From an uncultured Porphyromonadaceae bacterium (lineage in GTDB: Bacteria; Bacteroidota; Bacteroidia; Bacteroidales; Muribaculaceae): 53,598 bases of DNA. Below are positions 33,948 to 43,557 of the stretch, piece by piece. The notes beneath the pieces are model-generated. The model did not search any database and was not told the origin of the DNA. It saw only the letters and a list, made by a program, of their open reading frames with translations. The stretch covers positions 108,266 through 161,863 of the forward strand of contig CAMWXH010000001.1 of the NCBI GenBank assembly GCA_947178165.1. The letters run 5' to 3'. Numbering within the stretch: position 1 is the first letter of the stretch; each line of letters opens with the position of its first letter. The position numbers and the translations under genes are program-made.

Positions 33948-34307
33948 ATGGTTATTCATAATGCAACCTTTATGGTGAGGAAGGAGCTGGAGGCGGATGT
34001 GATTCTATGGCTCAAGGGGAAGATTGCCAAAATGGAAGCGAACAGCTCCGCCCTCTCTGAAATGAGAAAGGAAGATGGAATAGAGTTGGAGGAGGGCATT
34101 AATCCTCGTGTCTCTGCCATGCGCGAGGCCGGTGGCGTGAGCCATGAGCATGCGGATGCGGCGAGCATTGCTTTTCAAGTGGAGTTCCCTTCGGCTGAGG
34201 CTGCCAGGTTATGGAGCAAGAGAAGTTTTGAAAGGCTTGCCTCTGAGTTTGATTCTAAGTTCGGAACGGAGGGGATGGTGTTCACTTCGCTTTTTGAGGT
34301 TGTGTAG
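33948..34307 (+). CDS. DUF4286 family small protein
   Basis: A 119-residue cytoplasmic protein matching the pattern of the Bacteroidota DUF4286 family: an N-terminal MVIHNATFMV strand and a compact alpha/beta fold ending in VFTSLFEVV. Function of the family is unknown; the fold looks ferredoxin-like. It is followed 149 bp later by ruvC on the same strand and probably shares its transcript. The residues 60-75 (GVSHEHADAASIAFQVEF) suggest a middle strand-helix unit. Both genes are preceded by arrays of short GGC-containing repeats. Confidence 0.75.
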   Translation: MVIHNATFMVRKELEADVILWLKGKIAKMEANSSALSEMRKEDGIELEEGINPRVSAMREAGGVSHEHADAASIAFQVEFPSAEAARLWSKRSFERLASEFDSKFGTEGMVFTSLFEVV

Positions 34308-34342
34308 GGCCGGGCTCCGGGCCGGGATCCGGCTGATAAGTT

Positions 34343-34446
34343 GGCCATTATGGGCGTAATAGGCGTGGTAGGCAATTATAGGCAAATTAGGCGTTATGGG
34401 CGTAATTGGCAATATAGGCTTTTTAGGTGGTGTTGGCAATTTAGGC
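34343..34446 (+). repeat. Array of GGC words with 9-bp period, ending just before ruvC
   Basis: GGC (once GGT) begins at 34343, 34353, 34362, 34371, 34381, 34390, 34399, 34408, 34417, 34426, 34435 and 34444; the last eight steps are all 9 bp. Units are variants of TTAGGCAAT or ATGGGCGTA. The array fills the DUF4286-ruvC gap and ends 10 bp before the ruvC start, where a ribosome-binding site would be. Confidence 0.85.
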
Positions 34447-34456
34447 ATTTCATTTC

Positions 34457-35059
34457 ATGAGTGATATCAGGGATTACCAGAGGATAATAATGGGCATTGA
34501 CCCCGGCACTAACGTTATGGGTTATGGCGTGTTGGGAATAAACGGGAAGAAGCCGGAGGTGATTGTGATGGGTGTGATCGAACTGAGCAAGTTTGAGAGC
34601 CATTACAAGCGCCTTCACCGCATCTATGAGCGCGTATCGGGCCTGGTGGCGCAATATCTTCCGGATGAGATGGCTATCGAAGCTCCTTTCTATGGAAAGA
34701 ATGTGCAGTCTATGCTGAAGTTGGGACGCGCGCAGGGAGTGGCTATGGCGGCCGCACTTGTGAAAGAGATACCTATCGCCGAATATGCCCCCCTCTCAAT
34801 TAAGCAGGCTGTGACAGGGCGAGGGTCGGCTTCCAAGGAACAGGTGGCGGAGATGCTGAAAAGGATGCTTCATATTCCGGAGGAGAATATGCCGAAACTA
34901 CTTGATGCCACCGATGCATTGGCGGCCGCGCTGACGCATTTCTATGAGACAGGGAAGCCGAAGCTCCCCAAGGGCCCTGGAAGCTGGGCGCAATTCATAG
35001 CCCAGAATCCGGGGCGTGTGGTGTCGGGAGACAAGACACGGCCCGGCATAAAGAAGTAA
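34457..35059 (+). CDS. ruvC: Crossover junction endodeoxyribonuclease RuvC
   Basis: A 200-residue protein with the four acidic catalytic residues of RuvC in place: D15 in [15 protein letters not shown]75 in [11 protein letters not shown], and D150 and D153 in [14 protein letters not shown]. It cuts Holliday junctions symmetrically with RuvA and RuvB during recombination repair. The C-terminal 25 residues beyond the usual core are basic ([10 protein letters not shown]). The start at 34457 gives [15 protein letters not shown]; a 9-bp repeat array ends 10 bp upstream of it. ruvA and ruvB are not in the window. Confidence 0.96.
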   Translation: MSDIRDYQRIIMGIDPGTNVMGYGVLGINGKKPEVIVMGVIELSKFESHYKRLHRIYERVSGLVAQYLPDEMAIEAPFYGKNVQSMLKLGRAQGVAMAAALVKEIPIAEYAPLSIKQAVTGRGSASKEQVAEMLKRMLHIPEENMPKLLDATDALAAALTHFYETGKPKLPKGPGSWAQFIAQNPGRVVSGDKTRPGIKK

Positions 35060-35126
35060 AAATAAAATTGTAGGGTTAAAAATTAAGATTTTTTAAATTT
35101 GATTTTCAATTATTAGAATATTTAGA

Positions 35127-35134
35127 TAAATTTG
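35127..35134 (+). promoter_or_regulatory. Probable -7 box before deoC
   Basis: TAAATTTG matches TAnnTTTG; the nearest upstream TTTG (35098-35101) is 25 nt away, a little far. A promoter here would start a leader of about 80 nt and drive deoC and the downstream nuclease genes. Confidence 0.45.
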
Positions 35135-35220
35135 CAAAAGGGGAATACTGAAATTGTCCGGCGGGTAATAAAAAATTAATCTATCGGGCATTAATACCGG
35201 AAAAACAAAATCACAAATAT

Positions 35221-36099
35221 ATGGACAGATATCAGGAAGCAATTGCGGCAAGCAAGGTCATATCTGATGATGTGGCTGTGGCTGATGCTGTGAATAAGAT
35301 TATGGAGAAGGCCGGTGAAAACGCCACTCCGGAGGTTTATCAGTTTTTGTTCAGCTCTATCGACCTGACCACTCTCAGCACTGAGGATAGCGTGAAGAGC
35401 GTGGCCAAATTCACAGAGCGTGTAAATGATTTCGATAACGATTATCCTCAGTATAAGAATGTGGCCGCCATTTGCGTATATAGCAATTTTGCGGAAGTGG
35501 TCAAGACCCATCTTGATGTGGAGGGGGTTGATGTGGCGGTGGTTGCAGCCGGGTTCCCTTCGAGCCAGACATTTGAGGCTGTTAAAGTGGCCGATGTGGC
35601 TCTCGCTGTGGAGGCTGGCGCCGATGAAGTGGATATTGTTCTGAATATGGGCCTTTTCCTCGACGAGGACTATGAGGATCTTTGCGACGAGATAATCGAG
35701 CTCAAGCACACAGCCAAGCACGCAAAGCTGAAAGTGATTCTCGAGACAGGCGCGTTGAAGACCGCAGAGAATATCAAGAAAGCCTCCGTATTGTCTATGT
35801 ATAGCGGTGCGGACTTCATCAAGACATCAACCGGGAAGATTTATAGCGGTGCAAGCCTGGAGGCCGCTTACGTGATGTGCAGCTGCATCAAGGAGTATTT
35901 CGAGACTTCCGGACGCAAGGTTGGCTTCAAGGCATCGGGCGGCGTGCGCACGGCAGAGGAAGCTGTGGCATATTACACGATTGTGAAGGAGGTTCTGGGC
36001 GATGAATGGCTCAACCACGACCTCTTCCGCATCGGAGCAAGCAGCCTTGCCAATAACCTTCTCAGCGCAATGGAAGGGAAAGAGGTGAAATATTTCTGA
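35221..36099 (+). CDS. deoC: Deoxyribose-phosphate aldolase
   Basis: A 292-residue TIM-barrel aldolase. FIKTSTG carries the Schiff-base lysine K201, and GFKASGGVRTAEEA carries the second conserved lysine K237. GADEVDIVLNMG and VILETGAL are other DeoC blocks. It converts 2-deoxyribose 5-phosphate to glyceraldehyde 3-phosphate and acetaldehyde in the cytoplasm, the last step of deoxynucleoside breakdown. It is somewhat longer than the 250-260 residue enterobacterial enzyme owing to an N-terminal extension. It opens a same-strand run with two predicted secreted nucleases and a TonB-dependent receptor, suggesting it feeds deoxyribose from scavenged DNA into central metabolism. Confidence 0.96.
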   Translation: MDRYQEAIAASKVISDDVAVADAVNKIMEKAGENATPEVYQFLFSSIDLTTLSTEDSVKSVAKFTERVNDFDNDYPQYKNVAAICVYSNFAEVVKTHLDVEGVDVAVVAAGFPSSQTFEAVKVADVALAVEAGADEVDIVLNMGLFLDEDYEDLCDEIIELKHTAKHAKLKVILETGALKTAENIKKASVLSMYSGADFIKTSTGKIYSGASLEAAYVMCSCIKEYFETSGRKVGFKASGGVRTAEEAVAYYTIVKEVLGDEWLNHDLFRIGASSLANNLLSAMEGKEVKYF

Positions 36100-36181
36100 T
36101 AGCCGGTAGGTTTTAACAGCTTCAATCTTTAGAAACTGAAAACTTCAATTTTTCAATACTGAAAAACGAAACCAACCTATA

Positions 36182-37249
36182 ATGAAAATCAAAGATTTAC
36201 TAAAAGTGTCGTTGGCGCTTCTGATAGGGGCGTCGGCGACTTTTTGCGCTTTTTCCCAGCCGAAAGGGAATAAAGAGGGGAAACGTTATCAGATGTTCGG
36301 AGTGGCGTTCTATAATCTTGAGAACCTCTTCGACACAATCAATAACAACGGTAAGTATGACCTTGAGTTCTCACCTGCCGGAAAGAACCGCTGGGATGGA
36401 AACAAGTATTGGTCGAAGATCAAGAATCTATCCTATGCTATCTCGCAGATGACCACCAAGACCACCCCGATGGGGCCTGCCATAATCGGTGTAAGCGAGA
36501 TCGAGAACATCACCGTGCTTGAAGACCTCGTGAAAGCAGATGCAATCAAGAACTGGAACCTTAAGATTGTGCATCACGACAGCCCCGATGCGCGAGGCGT
36601 GGATGTAGGCTTGCTCTATAATCCCCGTTTCTTCCATCCCATCAATGTCACCAATCACCGCTTAGTGGTGCCTGAATTGCCCAAATTCAAGACCCGCGAC
36701 CAGATGTGTGTGGTAGGCCTCTTAGGCGGAAGCCGCGTGGCAGTGATTGTGAACCACTGGCCCTCGCGCCGTGGAGGTGAAAAAGAGAGCAGCTGGCTTC
36801 GTGAAGCTGCGGCATCATTGAGCAAGCAGATTGCCGACTCCCTCTATAAGGTTGACCCCAATATGGGAGTGATCGTGATGGGCGACCTCAATGACGACCC
36901 CCATAACAAGAGCGTGGCGCAGACCTTGGGTGCGCAGAAGAGCATAAAGGATGTGCCCGACCATGGATTCTATAATCCCTTCTGGGAGAAACTCGACAAT
37001 GGTATCGGCTCATACATCTATCGTGGAGGCTGGGATCTGTTCGACCAGATAATCATCAACGGCAACCTCGTGAATGATAAATGCGGGTTGAAATTCCAGG
37101 GTGCGGAAGTGCTCAACAAGGGTTTCCTTCTGCAGACCGACGGCCAATACAAGGGTTATCCCAAGAGGACATTTGCCGGGGGCGTATGGACTGACGGATA
37201 TTCAGACCACCTTCCCACAGAGATATATCTTGTGAAAGAGATGAAGTAA
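36182..37249 (+). CDS. Secreted endonuclease/exonuclease/phosphatase family protein
   Basis: A 355-residue protein with a signal peptide (about 1-25, ending CAFSQ). The fold's metal and phosphate motifs are complete: YNLENLFD (44-51), GVSEIEN (103-109), RGVDVGLLY (138-146), NHWPSR (191-196), MGDLNDDP (233-240), FDQIII, and SDHLP near the end (341). This is the DNase I-like superfamily, which cuts phosphodiesters or releases phosphate. Signal peptide and neighbours point to a periplasmic or surface enzyme that breaks down extracellular nucleic acid, but a phosphatase on another substrate remains possible. It lies 82 bp after deoC and 29 bp before the receptor gene. Confidence 0.9.
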   Translation: MKIKDLLKVSLALLIGASATFCAFSQPKGNKEGKRYQMFGVAFYNLENLFDTINNNGKYDLEFSPAGKNRWDGNKYWSKIKNLSYAISQMTTKTTPMGPAIIGVSEIENITVLEDLVKADAIKNWNLKIVHHDSPDARGVDVGLLYNPRFFHPINVTNHRLVVPELPKFKTRDQMCVVGLLGGSRVAVIVNHWPSRRGGEKESSWLREAAASLSKQIADSLYKVDPNMGVIVMGDLNDDPHNKSVAQTLGAQKSIKDVPDHGFYNPFWEKLDNGIGSYIYRGGWDLFDQIIINGNLVNDKCGLKFQGAEVLNKGFLLQTDGQYKGYPKRTFAGGVWTDGYSDHLPTEIYLVKEMK

Positions 37250-37278
37250 AAAATTATAAAAACCAACATAACATCGAA

Positions 37279-40053
37279 ATGCGAGTAAAATTAACCTTAC
37301 TTATGCTTCTATGCACGGTGCTGCCGGGATTGGCGGCCACCGGAATTAAGGGCACAGTGGTCGATGCGATGAGCGGGAAAGCGATCTCAGATGCCAATAT
37401 CCTGCTTCGCGACCAGGCGATTTTTGTGACCACCACAAGCGACGGATCATTCACCATCTCGAAAGCCGCACCGGGCCCGGATGTGCTTCAGATAGTGGCC
37501 TTCGGATATGAGGACCTCTACATAGATGTGGAGCTTGTAGATGGACTTGTAAAGAATATCGGAGAGGTGCGCATGGCCGAATCGGGCTACGACGGCGCCT
37601 TCCTCAACTCAGACGAGTTTATCTTCGACGAGGAACAGATTGCTGATGATGAAGGCATGACTCAGAATATTGGAACCATTCAGGGTGCCAATGACGATAT
37701 CTTCTACCAGATGTCGAACTATAACTTCTCTGCCGTTTATTATAAACAGCGCGGTCTTGACAACACTTGGACCACCAATTATATTAACGGTATAGAGTTC
37801 AACGATCCTATGCGCGGTTCCTTCAGCTACGGTAGCTTAGGAGGTCTCACCTCTTCCGCTTTCCGTTCAAAAACTGTCAGTCTCGGCAGCGAAGCCGCCG
37901 CATATGGAATTGGAACAATCGGCGGTTCGACTAACAATACCACATACGCAAGCGAATATGCTCCCGGCTTCCGTGGCAACCTCAGCTACACCAATTCCAG
38001 TTACATGCTCCGCGCAATGCTCCAGTACAGCACAGGACTGACACGAAACGGCTGGGCATTCTCAGCATCGGTTATCGGGCGTTATGCAAATGAGGGTGTG
38101 ATTGAAGGCACGTTCTATAACTCATTCGGTTATGCAATGAGCCTTCAGAAGGTGTTCAACGACAAACATTCATTGAACCTTTCAACCTGGGGTGCGCCCA
38201 CCGAACGCGCCACTCCCGGCACATCCATTCAGGAAGCATACGACTTGGCAGGGAGCAATCTCTACAACCCCAGCTGGGGCTACTTCAACGGCAAGAAGCG
38301 TTCTGCACGTGTTGTAAAGACATTCGATCCCTCTGCTACCCTCAACTGGATTTTCAAACCCAAGCAGGGCACAATCCTAAACACGGCAATCGGTTTCCGT
38401 CACAATGCATACGCACAGAGCCGTCTGAATTATTACGGCCAGAACCCGGCGCCCGACTATTACAGCAAGCTTCCCTCTTACTGGTTGCCGACCGCGGATC
38501 CCGGCACTGAGGTTTATGATGCCCAGCTTGAACAGTATAATCAGCTTACCGACCTCTGGCGCACGGATGAGAGCATTCGCCAGATTGACTGGGATGCTAT
38601 CTATCAGTCAAATATGCTGAACCGTGAAAACTTCGATCGCAATCCTGAATATAGAGGGCAATCCACTACAATCCTCGAGTATAACCATACAAACACGATG
38701 CAGTGGATGTTTAATTCATACATCAACCATCGTCTCACAGACCGTATGACCCTTCAGGGCGGTTTGACAGTGAATTATACTGATGCCCATTATTTCAAGA
38801 CCGTGGGTGACCTTTTGGGTGGAGAATTCTGGCGCGATGTTGATACCTATTCCGAGCGTGACTTCGGCGGTTCGACCGACAAACTGCAGAACGATATGCG
38901 TAACCCCAACCGTCTTGTAACAGATGGCGACGTATTCGGTTATGATTACAATATCCGTCATCTTATGATTCGTGCATGGCTGCAGAACCAGATCGTGACA
39001 ACTCACTGGAACGTTAACTATGGCGGTGAAATCAATTATGTTAACTTCATGCGTCACGGCAATATGCAGAATGGCCGTGCGCCGGAGAACTCTTACGGTG
39101 CCGGCGAACGTCACACATTCGACAATGCCTCCATCAAGGCAGGTGCAACCTACAAGCTCAATGGCCGTAACTACTTCGTGGCTCACGCAACCTACGGAAC
39201 ACGCGCACCGCGTCCCTACGACTCTTATGTGTCGCCCCGTACAAAAGATGATGCCGTTCCCGGTTTGAAATCAGAACGTTTCTTCAGCGGCGACATAGCA
39301 TACGTTTGGAACTATAAGAACTTCCGTGGATCAGTGACAGGTTTCTACACCCATATCTGGGATGCTATGAAACATACAGGGTTCTATGACTATGACCTCA
39401 AGAGCTTCATGAACTACAACATCTCGGATGTTGAGACTGAATACAAGGGTGTGGAAATCGGTCTAGAGTATAAAATCATCACCGGCCTGAGCGTGCGCGC
39501 AGCTGCCAACTTCTCACGTTATCAGTATAAGAACAACCCGATGGGTGTCCGTAACTATGACAACGGTTCAGAAGAAGATGTTTACCGTCGTGTTTACTTG
39601 AAAAACTATTTCATTGGTTGCGCGCCTCAGCAAGCTTATAGCGTTGCATTGAACTATAACATCAAACAATGGTTCTTCGAGGTTAACGCCAACTATCTTG
39701 CCGACAACTATTATGACCTCTCTTTTGCACGTCACGAGGAGATGCCCGGACTTTGGAAGGTATGTCAGAGCGAAGAGGAGTATGACGCCCGCCGTCGTGA
39801 AATCATCGCACAGGATAAGCTTAAGAATGCATTCATTATGAATCTTTCAATCGGCAAGGTGCTTTACATGAAGTGGGGCTCGCTCAACTTCAACCTATCT
39901 GTCAACAACCTTCTCAACAACCGCAACATCCAGATGCGCGGCTGGCAGGATGGTAAATTTGACTTCACCAATTATACCACCACCAAGTTTGCCAATAAAG
40001 TGGCTTACGCTCAGGGAATACGTGTATTCTTTAATGTGGGTATAAGATTCTAA
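37279..40053 (+). CDS. TonB-dependent outer-membrane receptor without SusD partner
   Basis: A 924-residue protein: signal peptide (1-19), a carboxypeptidase-regulatory-like Ig domain (about 22-97, GIKGTVVDAMSGKAISDANILL), a plug domain (about 110-230, with YYKQRGLDNTWTTNYINGIEF and a GGLTSSAFRSKTVSLGSEAAAYGIG block) and a barrel ending in the terminal-Phe strand RVFFNVGIRF. It imports a ligand across the outer membrane using TonB energy. No SusD-like gene follows; instead two OB-fold-like lipoproteins do. With nucleases on both sides, DNA fragments or nucleotides are the likely cargo, which is inference. Confidence 0.93.
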   Translation: MRVKLTLLMLLCTVLPGLAATGIKGTVVDAMSGKAISDANILLRDQAIFVTTTSDGSFTISKAAPGPDVLQIVAFGYEDLYIDVELVDGLVKNIGEVRMAESGYDGAFLNSDEFIFDEEQIADDEGMTQNIGTIQGANDDIFYQMSNYNFSAVYYKQRGLDNTWTTNYINGIEFNDPMRGSFSYGSLGGLTSSAFRSKTVSLGSEAAAYGIGTIGGSTNNTTYASEYAPGFRGNLSYTNSSYMLRAMLQYSTGLTRNGWAFSASVIGRYANEGVIEGTFYNSFGYAMSLQKVFNDKHSLNLSTWGAPTERATPGTSIQEAYDLAGSNLYNPSWGYFNGKKRSARVVKTFDPSATLNWIFKPKQGTILNTAIGFRHNAYAQSRLNYYGQNPAPDYYSKLPSYWLPTADPGTEVYDAQLEQYNQLTDLWRTDESIRQIDWDAIYQSNMLNRENFDRNPEYRGQSTTILEYNHTNTMQWMFNSYINHRLTDRMTLQGGLTVNYTDAHYFKTVGDLLGGEFWRDVDTYSERDFGGSTDKLQNDMRNPNRLVTDGDVFGYDYNIRHLMIRAWLQNQIVTTHWNVNYGGEINYVNFMRHGNMQNGRAPENSYGAGERHTFDNASIKAGATYKLNGRNYFVAHATYGTRAPRPYDSYVSPRTKDDAVPGLKSERFFSGDIAYVWNYKNFRGSVTGFYTHIWDAMKHTGFYDYDLKSFMNYNISDVETEYKGVEIGLEYKIITGLSVRAAANFSRYQYKNNPMGVRNYDNGSEEDVYRRVYLKNYFIGCAPQQAYSVALNYNIKQWFFEVNANYLADNYYDLSFARHEEMPGLWKVCQSEEEYDARRREIIAQDKLKNAFIMNLSIGKVLYMKWGSLNFNLSVNNLLNNRNIQMRGWQDGKFDFTNYTTTKFANKVAYAQGIRVFFNVGIRF

Positions 40054-40145
40054 GATTTTCAGATTGTGAGTTATAAATTTTGGAGCTTAAATCTGAGGTC
40101 TCGAAACTTAACCCTGAAACTCAAAAACATTAAAAAGAGAAACCA

Positions 40146-41234
40146 ATGAAATATATAAAAAGCATACTAATGGGAGCCTTGGCAATGTTGAGCTTCACTG
40201 CTTGCACAGGCGACCAGGCTCTTCCTCCCATCAACAAACCGGAAGCCCTTGGGGATGCTAATCTCGGCAATGGCGACTGGGATTCCCCTATGGCCGCCTA
40301 TCAGGCAGCGCTGGGGACAGTGCCGCACGATGAATTCGGCTATGACAAGAGCGAAGCGTGGGTGACCGGATATATAGTGGGCTGGGTAAATGTTGACATA
40401 AGCAACTCCAACCTTGCCCTTGCCGCTGACTTCACTGTCCCTGCAAAAGTGAATACCAACATAATGATAGCCTCTGATCCCGATGAAAAGGATCCCGCTA
40501 ATATCGCAACAGTGCAGTTGCCGAGCGGTGATGTGCGTAAGGCGCTCAACCTTCAGGATCACCCTGAGAACTTGGGTGAACTCGTAACGGTTTATGGCAC
40601 TGTCGGAATCAAATATTGCGGTCAGTATGGTGTGCGCAGCGTAAGCGACTATGTATGGGGTGATGAAGGCAAGGAGCCGGATCCCAATATGGTTCTTCCC
40701 TCCGGTGCACGCGAATTTTTCAGTGTTGACCTCACGAAGGGAATGGAAGGCTTCACATTCGATCAGGGCACTCCTGCAGATAAAAACGGCAACCCCATAC
40801 CTAATTTCCAGACTTGGAAGCAGGATCCCAAATATGGTCTCGTGGCTACTGGAGGAATTGCTGATAAGGATTTCGAGAAATCGAAAGCTAATATTACAGA
40901 CGCCATGGCTATCTCTCCGGTGATCGACCTTACGGCATATACCCAGATCCGATTGATGGTGCATCAGGCTGGAAACTACTTTACCAATTCCGCTAATTTC
41001 TTGCAGATGACTTCGACACTCGTTCGAGAAGTCGGATCAACTGAATGGCAGCAGCTCGAAGTGCCATATCCGCCGGCAGGAAACTCCTGGACATTCGGGA
41101 ATTCCGGTTATATGATTCTTGACGACTATGCGGGAAAGAAGGTGGAGATCGGTTTCCGTTACACTTCCATATGGTCCCTTTCCGGAACCTGGGAGATCGA
41201 CAAGGTGACGGTGGCCGGAGTATATTCCAAGTAA
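40146..41234 (+). CDS. Lipoprotein with DUF6359 (OB-fold-like) and jelly-roll-like domains
   Basis: A 362-residue lipoprotein (LSFTAC, Cys 20). The first part (about 45-170) is a DUF6359/YhcR OB-fold-like domain: SEAWVTGYIVGWVN, NIMIASDPDE and LGELVTVYGTVGIKYCGQYGVRSVSDYVW. This domain is related to the OB-fold modules of secreted nucleases such as YhcR of Bacillus. The second part (about 185-360) is a beta jelly-roll with VIDLTAYTQIRLMVHQAGNY and a closing WEIDKVTVAGVY strand, as in choice-of-anchor-J-type domains. It is probably a surface nucleic-acid-binding component paired with the adjacent receptor. The binding role is inference from domain type and context. Confidence 0.72.
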   Translation: MKYIKSILMGALAMLSFTACTGDQALPPINKPEALGDANLGNGDWDSPMAAYQAALGTVPHDEFGYDKSEAWVTGYIVGWVNVDISNSNLALAADFTVPAKVNTNIMIASDPDEKDPANIATVQLPSGDVRKALNLQDHPENLGELVTVYGTVGIKYCGQYGVRSVSDYVWGDEGKEPDPNMVLPSGAREFFSVDLTKGMEGFTFDQGTPADKNGNPIPNFQTWKQDPKYGLVATGGIADKDFEKSKANITDAMAISPVIDLTAYTQIRLMVHQAGNYFTNSANFLQMTSTLVREVGSTEWQQLEVPYPPAGNSWTFGNSGYMILDDYAGKKVEIGFRYTSIWSLSGTWEIDKVTVAGVYSK

Positions 41235-41286
41235 TCCCGACTTGAAAAAGCTGTAATCACAGAAATAAATTAATAAGTAAATAAAG

Positions 41287-43446
41287 ATGAAAATCAAATA
41301 TATATTCCAAGCACTCCTTGCACTCCTGCCGATGGGCGCAATGACATCGTGCCAGAACAATTTTGATGATCCGGGGCTTGTTGTGCCTGTGGCCAAAAAC
41401 ACTGCCAACACCACGATAGCCGAGTTCAAGGATAAGTTCGCAGAGGAGAATATGCAGCTCTGTCCCTACAAGGATGAGGAGGCCAAGACCCCTTATATTG
41501 TTAAAGGGCGTGTAATCTCATCAGATGCCACCGGCAATATTTATCAGACACTCTGCATTCAGGATGAGACTTCGGCAATGACATTCGCAATCCGACGTGC
41601 CGGCCTTTACGACTATTATCACGTTGGTCAGGAGGTGGTTATTGACCTCACAGGACTATGGGTGGGTAAATATAACTATCTTCTTCAGATTGGATGGTTG
41701 AATGAAGACAATTATGGAGACCCATCTATGGGGCGTGTTGACTTCAATGTGTTCCAACAGCATTCAGAGCTTAACGGACTCCCCGAAACAAAAGTTACAT
41801 ACATCACTCCGCAGGAAAGCAAGCCTGCCGATAATATGTATTGCATAGTTGAGAATATCGATCAGCTGCCGTCAAGCCCGGGAGAGGATTTCTATAACCT
41901 TCAGGGTCAGCTTGTGGAGTTCCACAACGTGAAATTCGAGGGGGCCGGTGAGCTTCCATACGCTCCTTATCAGGAATCAGTGAATCGTTTTATAACTCAG
42001 GAGGGAAACAGCTCCAAGCTTACTGTGCGCACTTCAGGCTATGCCACATTCTATAGTGACATACTTCCAGAAGGGACAGGCACCATAAGAGGTATCCTTT
42101 CTTACTACGCCTCCGATCCAAGCTATGCCACAACAGATGGGTCGGTGAACGGCTGGCAGCTTCTCATCCGTTCTCTCGATGACGTTGAATTCGATCAGAA
42201 GGGTCAGAAAGATGATCCGTTCACTATTGCTGAGGCAACCGCTCTTCAGGAGCAGAGCCGTCAGGGATGGGTGAAAGGTTTCATAGTCGGTTCTGTAAAG
42301 GCCGGCGTGACAGCCGTAACATCTAACTCAGATATCATCTTCGGCGAGGATGCCGAGATGGATAATAACCTTGTCATTGCAGCTTCTGCAGATGTAACCG
42401 ATTGGAGCCAGTGCATGGCAGTGTCGTTACCCCAGGGAAGCGCAATCAGGGAGTATGGCAATCTTCTCGACAACCCCGCAGTTTATAAGAAATCGATTCT
42501 CGTTAGCGGTTCATTTAACACTTACCTCGGCCTACCGGGCATCCAGAGCACGGGAGCATCCGATTCCTTCGAGATCGATGGTGTTGAGATTGGCGGTGGC
42601 ACTACACCTATAAACCCCGGCACCGGTGACGGCACGAAGGATAATCCATATACCGTAGAGCAGATCATGACATCCACAACCGATGCCGCTGACGTATGGG
42701 TTGAGGGTTATGTGGTTGGTTATGTTCCTGCCATGACATGGTCGGAAGCAGTGTTCGGAAACACTCCCGATTCAAGCTCAACCAACTATACCAACGGCAC
42801 AAACTTCGTGCTTTCTTCTCAGCCTGTGGGCAGTGCTGTGGCCGACAATTCAATTCCGGTTGGTCTCTCAACAGGTGTGAGGGATAAATTGGCCATTTCC
42901 AAGAATCCCTCAATCTATGGAGCCAAGGTGAAAGTTAAGGGTAGCCTTGAGAAATATTTCGGCTTGCGCGGACTTAAGGCCGTTAGCGAGTATGAAATTA
43001 TCGAAGGAGGAAACGGCGGTGGCGGCGACACTCCTGTCACCCCTCCGGCAAGCGGACAGGGCGACGGCACCGAGGCCAATCCTTTCGATATCTCCTATAT
43101 CCAGACCAGCACAGACGATGTTAATGGTGTGTGGGTGGAAGGTTATATAGTAGGTTTCGTGCCCGGTATGACTTGGTCGGAAGCTGTATTCGGCAAGGAA
43201 GATACCACCGGTTCAACCAACTTCTCCAACGGCACAAACTGCGTGCTCTCTTCAGCAGGAGTGGGAAGCGCTAACTTAAGCAACTCTATTCCTGTGGCAA
43301 TACCTATAGGAGATTTGCGCAGTGTGTTGGGTGTAGGTAAGAATCCTGGAATTTATGGCAAGAAGGTTATGTTGAAAGGAAACATTACAAAGTATTTCGG
43401 TCAGCGTGGCTTCAAGGAGGTTTCGGAATATAAGATTTTGGACTAA
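41287..43446 (+). CDS. Lipoprotein with DUF5689 and repeated DUF6359 OB-fold-like domains
   Basis: A 719-residue lipoprotein (MTSC, Cys 22). Residues about 42-300 form a DUF5689-type region (PYIVKGRVISSDATGNIYQTL; YNYLLQIGW). Then come three DUF6359-like repeats: about 302-435, 443-575 and 590-719. The last two are close copies (WVEGY-VG-VP-MTWSEAVFG, then GAKVKVKGSLEKYFGLRG versus GKKVMLKGNITKYFGQRG), joined by Gly/Pro-rich linkers, so a recent internal duplication occurred. OB folds often bind single-stranded nucleic acid or sugars. Position between the TonB receptor and endonuclease I suggests a surface DNA-capture protein; this has to be read as inference. Confidence 0.75.
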   Translation: MKIKYIFQALLALLPMGAMTSCQNNFDDPGLVVPVAKNTANTTIAEFKDKFAEENMQLCPYKDEEAKTPYIVKGRVISSDATGNIYQTLCIQDETSAMTFAIRRAGLYDYYHVGQEVVIDLTGLWVGKYNYLLQIGWLNEDNYGDPSMGRVDFNVFQQHSELNGLPETKVTYITPQESKPADNMYCIVENIDQLPSSPGEDFYNLQGQLVEFHNVKFEGAGELPYAPYQESVNRFITQEGNSSKLTVRTSGYATFYSDILPEGTGTIRGILSYYASDPSYATTDGSVNGWQLLIRSLDDVEFDQKGQKDDPFTIAEATALQEQSRQGWVKGFIVGSVKAGVTAVTSNSDIIFGEDAEMDNNLVIAASADVTDWSQCMAVSLPQGSAIREYGNLLDNPAVYKKSILVSGSFNTYLGLPGIQSTGASDSFEIDGVEIGGGTTPINPGTGDGTKDNPYTVEQIMTSTTDAADVWVEGYVVGYVPAMTWSEAVFGNTPDSSSTNYTNGTNFVLSSQPVGSAVADNSIPVGLSTGVRDKLAISKNPSIYGAKVKVKGSLEKYFGLRGLKAVSEYEIIEGGNGGGGDTPVTPPASGQGDGTEANPFDISYIQTSTDDVNGVWVEGYIVGFVPGMTWSEAVFGKEDTTGSTNFSNGTNCVLSSAGVGSANLSNSIPVAIPIGDLRSVLGVGKNPGIYGKKVMLKGNITKYFGQRGFKEVSEYKILD

Positions 43447-43489
43447 TTGCAGTTCATAATCAGGAATACAGAATTAGTGATTAGTGATA

Positions 43490-43522
43490 AAGGGGCGAGG
43501 TTAAGGCTTCGCCCCTTGTTTT
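43490..43522 (+). terminator. Terminator or attenuator before endonuclease I gene
   Basis: AAGGGGCGA (43490-43498) pairs with TCGCCCCTT (43509-43517), followed by GTTTT. It separates the lipoprotein genes from the endonuclease gene, which starts 36 nt later without a clear own promoter, so read-through is possible. Confidence 0.75.
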
Positions 43523-43557
43523 AAAAGACGGTCTGTGAGGTTTTAAAAAGGAAAACT

